From assembly GCA_904424815.1 (NCBI GenBank), contig CAJGBI010000001.1, positions 186,001-250,000 on the forward strand: a stretch of DNA of 64,000 bases, given 5' to 3'. Made by a program: the position numbers and the translations under genes. The notes beneath the pieces were generated by a model that saw only the letters and a list, made by a program, of their open reading frames with translations, had not been told where the DNA came from and made no database searches. Of this stretch, positions 34,802-43,785 are shown one piece after another. This DNA comes from Puniceicoccaceae bacterium Marseille-Q1082. GTDB lineage: Bacteria; Verrucomicrobiota; Verrucomicrobiia; Opitutales; Intestinicryptomonadaceae. The stretch's first letter is position 1; each line of letters begins with the position of its first letter.

Positions 34802-36085
34802 CTACTTTGTGGCGCCCCAGCGCGATGTGAACGGATAGAAAATTATCAGCGATTTCCCGACCAGCGCCTTTGCCGGAACCTGCCCCCAGTAGCGGCTGTC
34901 GAGCGAATTGTGGGAGTTGTCGCCCATCGCGTAATAGTGGCCCTCTTCGACTTTCACGCTCTTGCCGCCGGCGAGCGCGCCGTCCGCCGAGTACCCGCCG
35001 TACAACCCCTCTTTTTTGGCGTTTTTGCCGAACGCCGGAGAGCCCGTTATGGGCTTGCCGTTGCGCAGCAGCGCGTCGCCCTCAACTTTCAGCTCGTCGC
35101 CGCCGACTCCCACGAGCCTCTTTATATAATACTTGTCGTCCGGAACCCCGTTGTTCATGGCGGTCATTCCGTCGCAGTACTTCGTCAGAAACACTATGGA
35201 GTCCCCGATCTTCGGCTTTTTGAAATTGTACGTGAACCTGTCGACAAAGAGCATGTCGCCGCTTAAAATGTCGAAATTTATCACGCGGTCGCCCTTCTTG
35301 ACGGGGCCGTAGTTTATGAAGAGCCTGCCGTCCTTCGATACTATCATGTTGCGCTCGTTCGCGGCGTTCAGGTATTCTATTATGTCTTTGGCGCCCCCTA
35401 TCGGCAGGGCTTCCGCTATCACGGAGTCGAGCGAGAAGTCCGCGGGGAGATTCAGCTCGAGCGGCCGTCCGCCGACCTCAAAGCGGTACTGCCTTTCGCG
35501 CGCGGGCCACAGCCCGAAATATTTGCGCACGTTTTTCTCCTCGAAGCTCAGAAAACCTCCCCTGAACCGGGCAGTCTGCGGGGAGTTTATTTCAAGCAAC
35601 ATGTCGCCGTCCGCCGGAGCTTCGAGCGAATAGTTCCCCGCGCCCTTCAACAGGAGCCTCGCCGCGCGCTCGGGCAGGCTTGGCGCGTCCTCTCCCGGCG
35701 CGTAGGCCTCCGCAGTCATTCCGTAGAACGACGGGTACATCGAGTTCGTCGGTATCTTGAACGGTTGCAGGAAAAAGCTGCGTATGCCGAGCGCGACTAT
35801 CCCCACGACTATCACCGTATCCACGTTTTCGGTCCACGACGACGCAGGATAGACCCTTCCGCCGCACTTTTTCATCAGCTTTTCGAGCCTCTCGGAGAGC
35901 CCTTCGTATTCCTTCGTGCCGACTTTTCCGTCGAGTATCGCCTCGTCGAGCTCCTTTATCATGCCGCCGAGGCTTTTTGCGTCTTCGGCGTCCATGACGT
36001 CCCTGCGGTAATTGTACACCTTGCACGCCGTCTCAAAAAGCAGCTTTGCGCTCTTCGTTTTCCTGTCCCTAAAAATCCCGAACAT
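34802..36085 (-). CDS. lepB: Signal peptidase I, long form
   Basis: A 427-residue membrane protease that removes signal peptides. The catalytic serine is in FKIPTNSMYPSFYG (about residue 115), and the catalytic lysine most likely in DDKYYIKRLVGVGGDELKV; the late YAMGDNSHNSLDSRYWGQVP is the family box E. An N-terminal soluble region of about 85 residues precedes the single membrane segment (VDTVIVVGIVALGIRSFF), and about 150 extra residues sit between boxes B and D, so it is longer than E. coli LepB (324). The ATG at 36085 (MFGIFRDRKTKS) is chosen; the upstream frame overlaps lepA. Classic lepA-lepB order. Confidence 0.92.
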   Translation of the reverse strand: MFGIFRDRKTKSAKLLFETACKVYNYRRDVMDAEDAKSLGGMIKELDEAILDGKVGTKEYEGLSERLEKLMKKCGGRVYPASSWTENVDTVIVVGIVALGIRSFFLQPFKIPTNSMYPSFYGMTAEAYAPGEDAPSLPERAARLLLKGAGNYSLEAPADGDMLLEINSPQTARFRGGFLSFEEKNVRKYFGLWPARERQYRFEVGGRPLELNLPADFSLDSVIAEALPIGGAKDIIEYLNAANERNMIVSKDGRLFINYGPVKKGDRVINFDILSGDMLFVDRFTYNFKKPKIGDSIVFLTKYCDGMTAMNNGVPDDKYYIKRLVGVGGDELKVEGDALLRNGKPITGSPAFGKNAKKEGLYGGYSADGALAGGKSVKVEEGHYYAMGDNSHNSLDSRYWGQVPAKALVGKSLIIFYPFTSRWGATK

Positions 36086-36188
36086 TTTTTTCTTGTGGTT
36101 GGTTATTTCGTTTATTTGGCGCGGTCGCTTTGCAATGCGCTTATTGCCGGCGGTGTTGCGGCGCGGCTGCCCCGCGCGGTTTTGAAAA

Positions 36189-37988
36189 TTACGCGTTTGA
36201 TTTGAGCACTTTGACAAACGCCTCCTGCGGAATGGAGACTTTGCCTATCTGCTTCATGCGCTTTTTGCCCTCCTTCTGCTTTTCGAGCAGCTTTTTCTTT
36301 CTGGTGATGTCGCCGCCGTAGCATTTTGCCGTGACGTCCTTCCGGAACGACCCGATGGTTTCGCGCGCGATGATTTTCCCGCCTATCGCCGCCTGTATCG
36401 CCACTTTGAACATCTGGCGGGGCAGGATGTCTTTCAGCTTTCCGCAGAGCATTCTTCCCTTGCTCTCGGCTTTGTCGGCGTGGACTATCGAGGCGAACGC
36501 GTCTATCTGCTCGCCGTTTATCAGGATGTCGAGCTTTACGAGCTTCGACTGCTGGTAGCCCGCCATTTCGTAGTCGAGGCTGCCGTATCCGCGCGTTATG
36601 CTTTTGAGCCTGTCGTTGAAGTCTATCAGGATTTCGTTGAGCGGCAGGGTGCAGAACAGCATCACGCGGGTGTCGTCTATGGTGTCCGTCCTATCGCAGA
36701 ACCCCCGCTTTTCGGATACGAGAGCGAGCATGTCGCCTATCGATTCGGCGGGTATTAAAATATTTGCCTTTATTACAGGCTCGTATATCGCGGCGATGTC
36801 GGTGGGGTCGGGCAGGCGCGAGGGGTTGTCGATTTCGATCTGCGAGCCGTCCGTCAGGTCGAGCTTGTACACGACGCTCGGGTAGGTGGAGATTATGTCG
36901 AGGCCGTATTCGCGCCGCAGCCTCTCCTGCACGATTTCCATGTGCAGAAGCCCGAGGAATCCGCAGCGGAAGCCGAAGCCCAGCGCCGCGGAGGTCTCGG
37001 GCATGTAGGCGAGCGCGGCGTCGTTGAGCTGCAGTTTGCCTATGGAAGTCTTGAGTTTTTCGTATTCGGAGGTGTCTATCGGATATATTCCGGAAAAGAC
37101 CATGGGCTTGACCTCCTTGTATCCGGCGAGCATCTCCGCGGCGGGATTGCCCGCGAGCGTAATGGTGTCGCCGATTCTCACGTTGGAGACCTCCTTGATA
37201 TTGGTGACGATATATCCCGTGCAGCCGGCGTCGAGCGACGGTTCGGGCGTCATGGACGGGGTGAACCGCCCGACTTCCTTGACCGCCGTTTTGCGCCCGC
37301 CGCCCATGAGCAGAATTTCGTCACCCGCCTTTATCGAGCCCGAAAATACCCGAACGTAGCAGATGACGCCCTTGTAAGAGTCGAAAACGCAGTCGAATAT
37401 GAGAGCGCGCGCGGCGGGGTAATCGGCGTTGCGCGGCGGCGGGACCCGCCCGACCACGGCTTCCAGGATTTCGCCTATGCCGATTCCGCTCTTGCCGCTC
37501 GCCAGAATCGCGTCTTCCGCCGGAATTGCGAGCACGTCTTCGACCTGCTTCTTGCAGACATCGGGGCGCGCGCTCGGGAGGTCGATTTTGTTGATTACCG
37601 GAATTATCTCCAGCCCCTGCGCCACGGCGAGGTGCGCGTTGGCGACCGTCTGCGCCTCGACCCCTTGCGCTGCGTCGATCAGCAGGAGCGCGCCCTCGCA
37701 CGCCGCCAGCGACCTCGAGACCTCGTAGGAAAAATCGACGTGCCCGGGGGTGTCTATCAGGTTGAGAAGATATTTTTTGCCGTTGCGGGAGTATTCCATC
37801 GTGACGGGGTGGCACTTTATGGTTATCCCCCTTTCCCGCTCCAAGTCCATGGAGTCGAGCAGCTGGTCCTGCATTTCGCGCTTTTGGATAGTCCCCGTGG
37901 CCTCCAACAGGCGGTCGGAGAGGGTGGTCTTGCCGTGGTCTACGTGCGCTATTATGCAGAAATTCCTGATGTTTTCGATATTTTCCAT
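36189..37988 (-). CDS. lepA: Translation elongation factor 4 (LepA)
   Basis: A 599-residue translational GTPase that remodels stalled ribosomes. G1 in [19 protein letters not shown]2/G3 in [15 protein letters not shown] and [21 protein letters not shown]4 in VINKIDLP. The LepA-specific C-terminal domain is present ([21 protein letters not shown] ... [20 protein letters not shown] ... [19 protein letters not shown]). The ATG at 37988 starts [16 protein letters not shown], the normal family start. It is about 100 bp upstream of lepB. Confidence 0.97.
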   Translation of the reverse strand: MENIENIRNFCIIAHVDHGKTTLSDRLLEATGTIQKREMQDQLLDSMDLERERGITIKCHPVTMEYSRNGKKYLLNLIDTPGHVDFSYEVSRSLAACEGALLLIDAAQGVEAQTVANAHLAVAQGLEIIPVINKIDLPSARPDVCKKQVEDVLAIPAEDAILASGKSGIGIGEILEAVVGRVPPPRNADYPAARALIFDCVFDSYKGVICYVRVFSGSIKAGDEILLMGGGRKTAVKEVGRFTPSMTPEPSLDAGCTGYIVTNIKEVSNVRIGDTITLAGNPAAEMLAGYKEVKPMVFSGIYPIDTSEYEKLKTSIGKLQLNDAALAYMPETSAALGFGFRCGFLGLLHMEIVQERLRREYGLDIISTYPSVVYKLDLTDGSQIEIDNPSRLPDPTDIAAIYEPVIKANILIPAESIGDMLALVSEKRGFCDRTDTIDDTRVMLFCTLPLNEILIDFNDRLKSITRGYGSLDYEMAGYQQSKLVKLDILINGEQIDAFASIVHADKAESKGRMLCGKLKDILPRQMFKVAIQAAIGGKIIARETIGSFRKDVTAKCYGGDITRKKKLLEKQKEGKKRMKQIGKVSIPQEAFVKVLKSNA

Positions 37989-38141
37989 TTCGGATCGGTA
38001 TGCAAAATAAATGTAAGGGGCGATTTTTCCCGAATTCGGAGCTTTAAGCAAGCACTTTTATGCGGGGCGGGGCGGGGGGGTTTTTTTGAAAAAACTTCGA
38101 GCGATGCGAACTTTTCCGTTTGGGGAGTGTCGCAATATAAA

Positions 38142-38888
38142 ATGAAACGCAGAGAAATGTTATCTATTTTGGCAACCGCCGCGGCGTTTCCCGCATTGCG
38201 GGCGGTGAGCGCGCAAACCCCGAAAAAGGAAAAGACAATGCAATACACCCTAACGCCCCTCGACTACGGGCGCAAAGCCCTCGAACCGTGGATAGACGCC
38301 GAAACCGTCGGATACCACCACGACAAACACCAGGCGGCGTACGTGGCAAACCTTAACGCGGCCCTCGATTCCGAGCCGTCTTTCAAATACGATGGCGACG
38401 TCTGCGGCCTGATTTCGGATCTCGAAAGCGTCCCCGAAAAAATCCGCACGGCCGTCAGAAACAACGGCGGAGGAGTCTGGAACCACGAATTTTACTGGAA
38501 GGGCCTGAGCCCGAAAAAGTCGGAGCCCTCCGCCGCGCTCGAAAACGCCGCGAAAAAGTCTTTCGGGGGCGTTGACGGGCTCAAAAAGCTGATGTCCGAA
38601 GCCTCCGTAAAGCAGTTCGGAAGCGGGTGGGCGTGGCTGATAGTCAACCCCGACGGAAGCCTGAAAATCGCCTCGACGCCGAATCAGGACAATCCGCTTA
38701 TGGGCGCGTACGTCGGGGCGTGCGGCTGCATTCCGATTCTCACTATCGACGTGTGGGAACACGCGTACTACTTGAAGTATAAAAATCTGCGCGCAGAATA
38801 CGCCAAGAATATCTGGAATCTCGTGGATTGGAAGCGCGTCAGCGAGCGGTACGAGAGCGCGGTCGACGCCAAAAAGCCGCTCGTCTGA
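38142..38888 (+). CDS. Exported Fe/Mn superoxide dismutase with Tat-like signal
   Basis: A 248-residue iron/manganese superoxide dismutase. Metal ligands: His in TVGYHHDKHQAAYVANLN, His in GGGVWNHEFYWKGL, Asp and His in LTIDVWEHAYYLKYKN. The distinctive feature is the N-terminus MKRREMLSILATAAAFPALRAVSA (first 24 residues): twin arginine, hydrophobic stretch and an Ala-x-Ala-like end, i.e. a Tat-type signal, implying a folded, metal-loaded periplasmic enzyme. Fe versus Mn preference cannot be fixed by eye. Monocistronic, with its own terminator; divergent from lepA. Confidence 0.92.
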   Translation: MKRREMLSILATAAAFPALRAVSAQTPKKEKTMQYTLTPLDYGRKALEPWIDAETVGYHHDKHQAAYVANLNAALDSEPSFKYDGDVCGLISDLESVPEKIRTAVRNNGGGVWNHEFYWKGLSPKKSEPSAALENAAKKSFGGVDGLKKLMSEASVKQFGSGWAWLIVNPDGSLKIASTPNQDNPLMGAYVGACGCIPILTIDVWEHAYYLKYKNLRAEYAKNIWNLVDWKRVSERYESAVDAKKPLV

Positions 38889-38925
38889 CGGGCGCGGAAA
38901 CGCTTTTGCCATAGCGCAAAAAACG

Positions 38926-38960
38926 GAGCCGGAGGGCGAAGGCCCTTCGGCTCTTTTTTT
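38926..38960 (+). terminator. Intrinsic terminator of the superoxide dismutase gene
   Basis: Arms GAGCCGGAGGGC / GCCCTTCGGCTC (one G:T pair), short loop, then seven T. Confidence 0.75.
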
Positions 38961-38964
38961 CCGG

Positions 38965-40227
38965 CTATCGGGTTTGGGGGAGGGCTTTTGAGAAGAAGTC
39001 GCAGAAGTTTTCCCAGTCGTATTCCACCATGTCGTGCTTGCCTTTGCGCATGTGGTACCCGACGTCGCCGATAAACGGCTTTTCAATCGCAAAGTTCTCT
39101 TCCGAAGGAAGGTTTTTTGCGCCGAACAGCGCGTAGACTTTCGAGGCTTCCGCGAGGGAGAGAAATTCGCCGCGCGGGTCGGCCCAAAGGTCTTCGCTCG
39201 CGCTTGCAACATACAGCGGGCGCGGGGCGACGAGCGCGAGCATCTGGTGCTGGTCGGCGGGCATTTCAGCCTCCCTCCCCGCCCATTTGCGCAAATTGGG
39301 CGAGAACCAGAACGGGAACTGCCGCGTTATGGCCTCCACCGTCTCGCCGAACTGCCTGCGCGACAGCGCGGCTCCCATGCAGCCGGAATCGTTCGACACC
39401 GCGCCCGCGAAGCGCCTGTCGAACGCCGCAGCGTGCAGAGCCGTCTTGCCGAGGCGCGAATGCCCGACGGCGACAACCCTCTTTGCGTCCGCCTGCGGAA
39501 CGGTTTCGAGCGCGTCGAGCGCGCGGGATAGCCCCCAGCTCCACGCGGCGATAGCCCCGTTCATCGGCTCTTTGAAAATCGAGTATACGCTCTGCGGCGC
39601 GCCGTCGGCCTTTTCGAGGTCGGGGTAAATGTCGCAATAGTAGATTGTGGCTGCGCCGAATCCGCGGGAGATTATCTTTTCGTAGGGCCACCTGCGGCTT
39701 TGCAGGCCCCTGTATTTTTCAGTCGGCCTGTTGCCGGAGATTTTTATACCGCCGAGACTGGTGTTGCGGACCCATTCGGGCATTATTATTTCGGGGTCGC
39801 CGGCGGTCGCGTGGTTGCCCATGAAATTGAGCCCGACGAACACCGGAGCGGGGTCGGGAGACTTGGGCAGGTACAGCAGCATTATGAAGGATTTTTCCCC
39901 CCTGGCGTCCGCGACGGTTATTTTTATCTGGCGGCGCAGGGCTTTGCCGCCGAGGGCGTTGTCGGAGCTTTCGACAATCTCGAAAATTTGCCTTTTGGGG
40001 CGCGGAGGCCGCCTGCCGTACACTTCGGACTCGAAAAACTCCGCTATTTTAGGGCGCACGCGCGATTCCCATTCAATGGCGCCGGAGGCCTTGAAAGAGC
40101 CGTCCGGAACGGCGAGCGCGTCGGGCAACGGCGCGTCCGGGACTTTTGACTCATCGTAGTTTGCGGCGGGCGCGCCGAGAACCGGCAGGGCCGCCAGGGC
40201 TATGGCGCATATTGCAATCGGCTTCAT
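38965..40227 (-). CDS. Exported CE15-type glucuronoyl esterase-like hydrolase
   Basis: A 420-residue alpha/beta hydrolase with signal peptide (MKPIAICAIALAALPVLGAPA). The nucleophile elbow GHSRLGKTAL and the block SNDSGCMGAALSRRQFGETV are characteristic of carbohydrate esterase family 15, which cleaves ester bonds between glucuronic acid of xylan and lignin alcohols. HQMLALVAPRPLYVASASED and YHMRKGKHDMV supply acidic and His residues of the triad. The ATG at 40227 fits the signal peptide; an ATG five codons upstream is possible. It is convergent with the superoxide dismutase gene. Marks the organism as a plant-polysaccharide degrader, together with GH5. Confidence 0.85.
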   Translation of the reverse strand: MKPIAICAIALAALPVLGAPAANYDESKVPDAPLPDALAVPDGSFKASGAIEWESRVRPKIAEFFESEVYGRRPPRPKRQIFEIVESSDNALGGKALRRQIKITVADARGEKSFIMLLYLPKSPDPAPVFVGLNFMGNHATAGDPEIIMPEWVRNTSLGGIKISGNRPTEKYRGLQSRRWPYEKIISRGFGAATIYYCDIYPDLEKADGAPQSVYSIFKEPMNGAIAAWSWGLSRALDALETVPQADAKRVVAVGHSRLGKTALHAAAFDRRFAGAVSNDSGCMGAALSRRQFGETVEAITRQFPFWFSPNLRKWAGREAEMPADQHQMLALVAPRPLYVASASEDLWADPRGEFLSLAEASKVYALFGAKNLPSEENFAIEKPFIGDVGYHMRKGKHDMVEYDWENFCDFFSKALPQTR

Positions 40228-40344
40228 TGCTGCATAAAACATCACGGGAGAGCCCGAGTCAACAGATTTCCCTCGAACGTATGAGCATTTGCCGCGCAAA
40301 AGCGGCAATCTATTAAAAACCTCCGAAATCCAATAGGCGGCGCA

Positions 40345-40678
40345 ATGGAGATTTCCGGCCGCGAGGTGAGCGACGAGATTCTCCGAAAGGTTATCGGCGC
40401 GGCATTCAAAGCGCCGACAAACGACCATCTGCGCCAGTTGGAATTTGTCGTGGTGCGCGGTGGAGAATATGCTGCTTGCGGCCGCAAACGAAGGCTTGGG
40501 CGCGGTGTTCCACATCCCCGTGGGCGACGAGGCCGACAGCATAAAGAAAGCGGTCAATGCCCCCGAAGGCTACGAGTTTGCCTGTCTTCTCACAATAGGC
40601 TATCCCGCCGAAAACGCTTTTCTCCCAAGGCAGAAGGAAATCAATATAGAGGACAGAATACATGCGAATGTTTGGTGA
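40345..40678 (+). pseudogene. Nitroreductase-family remnant with internal deletion
   Basis: Two pieces of a nitroreductase in different frames. Piece 1 (from ATG 40345): SDEILRKVIGAAFKAPTNDHLRQLEFVVVRGG, the FMN-binding N-terminus. Piece 2 (to the stop at 40678, frame shifted): AVENMLLAAANEGLGAVFHIP ... APEGYEFACLLTIGYPAENAF, the usual C-terminal part. The middle of about 80 residues is missing, and the join lies near 40450-40465, so the gene is dead as drawn. Whole proteins of this family are about 170-200 residues. Confidence 0.75.
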
Positions 40679-40841
40679 CGGGAAAAAATGAAACGGAGGG
40701 GGCGCAATCCGGTATGGATATATATTTTCCCATGCGGGCGTTTCGGAAATTTCCGGAACACTCCGCAGGTTTCGGCGTACTATCATATTGTCTGCAAAAG
40801 CCGCGGCGACAAAGCCGGCGGGGCGGAAGAGAAAAGGCGTT

Positions 40842-41333
40842 ATGAAAAATTCCAAATTTTTGGGGATAGTTCTGGCGGCGATCGGCGTGTTCTGCCTCGT
40901 CTACCCGATAGCCGCGTCGGTATGGATTGAAATCGTGGCCGGCGCGTGTTTTATCGCGGCGTCGTTTTTTACGCTTTTGGGCGTTTCCGCCCGCAGGGGC
41001 GCGTGGGACAAGGCGTACGGCGCGCTGCTGACGGTTCTGTATCTCGCCGCCGGCGGCCTTATGCTGCTAAACCCGTTCGAGGGAGTGGTGATGCTCATGG
41101 TTTTGATTGGCGCGATTTTCACTTTTGAAGGCGTTGCGGCCGTCGCGCTCTGGGGGACGGACAGGAATTCCCCCAACTCATGGCTGATGTTGGTTAACGG
41201 CGCGGTGACGGTGGCGCTCGGCGCCCTCGCGCTCTTCAATCCCTCCTATGGCGTGTGGTTTATCGGGACGCTCGCGGGCATTGACCTGCTGTTTAGCGGC
41301 ATTGCCCTCATAGCCCGCGGCGCGGACGCATGA
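40842..41333 (+). CDS. HdeD-like (DUF308) membrane protein
   Basis: A 163-residue integral membrane protein with six evenly spaced hydrophobic segments in three similar pairs (e.g. LGIVLAAIGVFCLVYPIAAS, ALLTVLYLAAGGLMLLNPFEG, LMLVNGAVTVALGALALFNPS), the pattern of HdeD/DUF308 proteins linked to acid or general stress. The repeated element A-G-x-x-L-x-x-P occurs three times. The ATG at 40842 follows AAAGGCG. The molecular function of the family is not established. Stands alone on the plus strand after the nitroreductase remnant. Confidence 0.82.
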   Translation: MKNSKFLGIVLAAIGVFCLVYPIAASVWIEIVAGACFIAASFFTLLGVSARRGAWDKAYGALLTVLYLAAGGLMLLNPFEGVVMLMVLIGAIFTFEGVAAVALWGTDRNSPNSWLMLVNGAVTVALGALALFNPSYGVWFIGTLAGIDLLFSGIALIARGADA

Positions 41334-41354
41334 GCTTTGGGCTTTCCCGTTTGC

Positions 41355-41390
41355 AAACGCGCGCAAACCCCCGCCGGACGGCGCGCGTTT
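41355..41390. terminator. Bidirectional intrinsic terminator
   Basis: Perfect 10-bp arms AAACGCGCGC / GCGCGCGTTT between the convergent DUF308 and UDG-superfamily genes. Confidence 0.6.
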
Positions 41391-41969
41391 TCATTTGCGG
41401 ACAGGGAAGCCGAGTTCGCCGAACATGGCGGAATAGATTTCGGCCTTCTTTTCGAGCTTCATGGGGTAGGCGCGCGACGACGACGGCATTCTGTAAAATT
41501 TCAGATTGCGGCCCGCGAAGCTTATTTTCTCCATGTTCCCCTGTTTCGGGGCGCGGCAGCCCATGGTTTCCGCGGCGGTCTCGGCGGCTTTCGCGCCGGT
41601 GCACACGACGGCTTCGCACGCCGGTATTTGCGCCAGAACCGCCGCGAGGTCGACCTTTTCGACGATTTCCAGAAAATTGTCGGATGCGTTGTCTTTCAGG
41701 CGGTTGACGGCCGCCGCCGTGTCGTATAGCGCAATGCCAGCATATTCCAGAAATTCCGCGATTTTATCTTTGCGGAAGCGTTTTGCGGGGGCGTCCCAAA
41801 AGAAGTCGCGGTCTCCGAAAAACGCCAGTCCGAATATGCGCCACATGTCGTTTACGGCGTTTGGGTAGAAGAAGTCCATGCACCATTTTTCGCGCTTTGG
41901 CGGAAAGGTGCCGAGCATCAGGGCGCGCGCCGATTTCGGCAGAAACGGCTTGAGCGGATGGGTTTCCAT
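41391..41969 (-). CDS. Uracil-DNA glycosylase superfamily protein (DNA-deoxyinosine glycosylase-like)
   Basis: A 192-residue base-excision-type enzyme. Motif 1 is ALMLGTFPPKREKWCMDFFYPN with the following AVNDMWRIFG; a second motif is MPSSSRAYPMKLEKK near the C-terminus. The pattern fits the hypoxanthine-DNA glycosylase (HDG) or a related UDG-superfamily clade rather than Ung. AEFLEYAGIALYDTAAAVNR and the mid-chain AVVCTGAKAAETA are usual for the fold. The ATG at 41969 is chosen over a TTG at 41981. Base specificity cannot be read. Divergent from the decarboxylase operon. Confidence 0.78.
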   Translation of the reverse strand: METHPLKPFLPKSARALMLGTFPPKREKWCMDFFYPNAVNDMWRIFGLAFFGDRDFFWDAPAKRFRKDKIAEFLEYAGIALYDTAAAVNRLKDNASDNFLEIVEKVDLAAVLAQIPACEAVVCTGAKAAETAAETMGCRAPKQGNMEKISFAGRNLKFYRMPSSSRAYPMKLEKKAEIYSAMFGELGFPVRK

Positions 41970-42076
41970 GCGGCGTTTCAACAGTTTTCCGCTTTGGAAT
42001 TCAAGAAAAATTGCGGTTTTGCGCGCGCTCCCGCGCTTTTCCCGCGCCTGGCGGCGGAGCCCTGCGGACGAATTTC

Positions 42077-42105
42077 TTGACTAATTTCCCTTTCCGGGCG
42101 AATAT
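42077..42105 (+). promoter_or_regulatory. Putative promoter of the decarboxylase operon
   Basis: TTGACT (42077-42082), 17-bp spacer, GAATAT (42100-42105), 22 bp before the ATG at 42128. Confidence 0.45.
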
Positions 42106-42127
42106 CCGCGCTTTACCAATTTGCGAT

Positions 42128-43297
42128 ATGCAGCCCGACAAACATTCAATGGAGCGCCTTTGCGCCGCCGCCGAAAGCCTGTACGCACGGAGGTTCAACC
42201 AGCTCGGATACCCGTTCGACCAGGAGTCCGGGCTCTCCGGATTTTACGAATGGCTCGCGGGGACGGGGCTTGGCGGCGTGACCCTCATAAATGTGGGCGA
42301 CCCGTACAAAACCGATTGGGACATGCTCAACACCGACGAGTTCGAGCGCGAGTGCGTCGATTTTCTCGCGGGGGCGTACGGGTTCGGTGACGACTATTGG
42401 GGCGTGATTTCCAACGGGGGAACCGACGGGAACATGCACGGGATATATTTCGGCAGGAAGGCTCTCGCCGAAGTTTCGGACATTCCTCCGGTTTTGTACG
42501 TCTCCGAAGAGGCGCACTACTCGCTCAAAAAAATCGGCGACATCCAGAATATCGAGACGCGCGCGATACGCGCGAAAGAAATGGGGGAAATGGACGTCTC
42601 CGACTTCGCCGACAAGCTCGACCCGTCGCGTCCGGCGATTGTCGCGATAGCAATCGGCGGGACTTTCAAGGGCGCCATAGACGACCAGAAGGCTATTGCG
42701 GAGGTTTTGCGCTCGGCGAAGCCCGTTGCGGTGTACAGGCATCTGGACGTCGCGCTGTTCGGGGGATACCTGCCGTTTTTGGACGACCCGGCGGCGAGGG
42801 AAATCGTTGACGCCTCGAAGGCGGGCTTCGACTCCGTCGCGGTGTCCGGCCACAAATTCTTTTCGCTCAACGAGCCCGCCGGAGTTTTCATATGCCGCAA
42901 AAAAGCCCTCGAAAGCGTCCGAGGCAGCCCGATACCGTACCTCAACGGGACGATTCCTACCATAAGCTGCTCGCGCAGCGGGCTCGACGCGCTCAAGCTG
43001 TTTTGGCGCATAAAGTCGCTCGGCGCCGATGGGCTGCGCAGGCAGGCAGTCCGCGCGCTTGAAATGGCCGCCCTCCTGCTCTCCGAACTCTCCAAGGCGG
43101 GAATCCGCGCGTACAAAAACCCCTATTCCAACACGGTTTTCTTCGACCGCCCGTCCGCGCGCGCGGTGAAGAAGTACGCGCTCGCCTGCGGAGAGTACGC
43201 CGGTTTCGGAAAGCTGGCGCACATAGTCGCCATGCAGTATTTCACTCCGGAGCTGATACGCTCGATAGTTTCGGACATCGCGGAGGACCGCCCGTGA
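42128..43297 (+). CDS. Histidine decarboxylase-like PLP enzyme (group II)
   Basis: A 389-residue pyridoxal-phosphate decarboxylase. DYWGVISNGGTDGNMHGIYF and VSEEAHYSLKKIGDIQNIETR are signature blocks of PLP-dependent histidine decarboxylases; the Schiff-base lysine is in VAVSGHKFFSLNEPAGVF. GTIPTISCSRSGLDALKLF and RAYKNPYSNTVFF also fit. The predicted reaction is histidine to histamine plus CO2, though related enzymes use other amino acids. The ATG at 42128 follows GCGAT; its TGA overlaps the GTG of the next gene, and a TonB-dependent receptor follows, an unusual setting. Confidence 0.87.
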   Translation: MQPDKHSMERLCAAAESLYARRFNQLGYPFDQESGLSGFYEWLAGTGLGGVTLINVGDPYKTDWDMLNTDEFERECVDFLAGAYGFGDDYWGVISNGGTDGNMHGIYFGRKALAEVSDIPPVLYVSEEAHYSLKKIGDIQNIETRAIRAKEMGEMDVSDFADKLDPSRPAIVAIAIGGTFKGAIDDQKAIAEVLRSAKPVAVYRHLDVALFGGYLPFLDDPAAREIVDASKAGFDSVAVSGHKFFSLNEPAGVFICRKKALESVRGSPIPYLNGTIPTISCSRSGLDALKLFWRIKSLGADGLRRQAVRALEMAALLLSELSKAGIRAYKNPYSNTVFFDRPSARAVKKYALACGEYAGFGKLAHIVAMQYFTPELIRSIVSDIAEDRP

Positions 43298-43785
43298 ACC
43301 TGGCTTTGCGCAGGGGCGACAGGGCGGTGCCGCCGGAAGAGGCGGAAAAGATTTTAGAGTCCGCCGAATACGGGTTTTTGTCGCTCGTTTCCGACGACGA
43401 ATATCCCTATGCCGTGCCGGTGAGCTTCGCGGTGGTCGGAAAGTCGGCGTACATTCACTGCGCGCCCGAGGGCAGAAAAATCGACATGGTTTCGCGCAAT
43501 CCGCGCGCGAGCCTTTGCGCGGTCGCCCGCGCCGAAACCGTCCCCGAAAAGTTTACGGTGCGCTACGATAGCGCCGTCGCTTTCGGCAGGATAACGGTTT
43601 GTTCCGACGCCTGCGAAAAGCGTTTCGGCCTGCGCGCGCTCGCCGAAAAGTACTGCCCGGGGCTGTCTTCCGAGGCGGGAGCCTATATTGAAAGCGCGCT
43701 TTCGCGCACCGCCGTTTTGCGCTTCGATTTCGATGGAATTTCCGGAAAGCGCAATTCCGTTCCCGACAATTTGCACAGAAAATGA
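43294..43785 (+). CDS. NimA-like pyridoxamine-phosphate-oxidase-fold flavoprotein
   Basis: A 163-residue FMN-binding split-barrel protein: EKILESAEYGFLSLVSDDEYPYAVPVSF, SAYIHCAPEGRKIDMVSRNPRASLC and VRYDSAVAFGRI are the family blocks seen in NimA (5-nitroimidazole reductase/resistance) and related small flavoproteins. GTG start overlapping the decarboxylase stop by 4 bp, and 4-bp overlap with the receptor gene (ATGA), so all three are coupled. Its real substrate here is unknown; some relatives handle heme or quinones. Confidence 0.8.
   Translation: MNLALRRGDRAVPPEEAEKILESAEYGFLSLVSDDEYPYAVPVSFAVVGKSAYIHCAPEGRKIDMVSRNPRASLCAVARAETVPEKFTVRYDSAVAFGRITVCSDACEKRFGLRALAEKYCPGLSSEAGAYIESALSRTAVLRFDFDGISGKRNSVPDNLHRK

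Noticed and set aside
32493-34838. A 781-codon open frame on the plus strand
   Set aside because: It is antisense to secA, which is certain, and reads as low-complexity; GC-rich genes leave long open frames opposite.
40688-40930. 80-residue plus-strand frame between the nitroreductase remnant and the DUF308 gene
   Set aside because: It overlaps the start of the well-supported DUF308 gene in another frame and has no conserved features.
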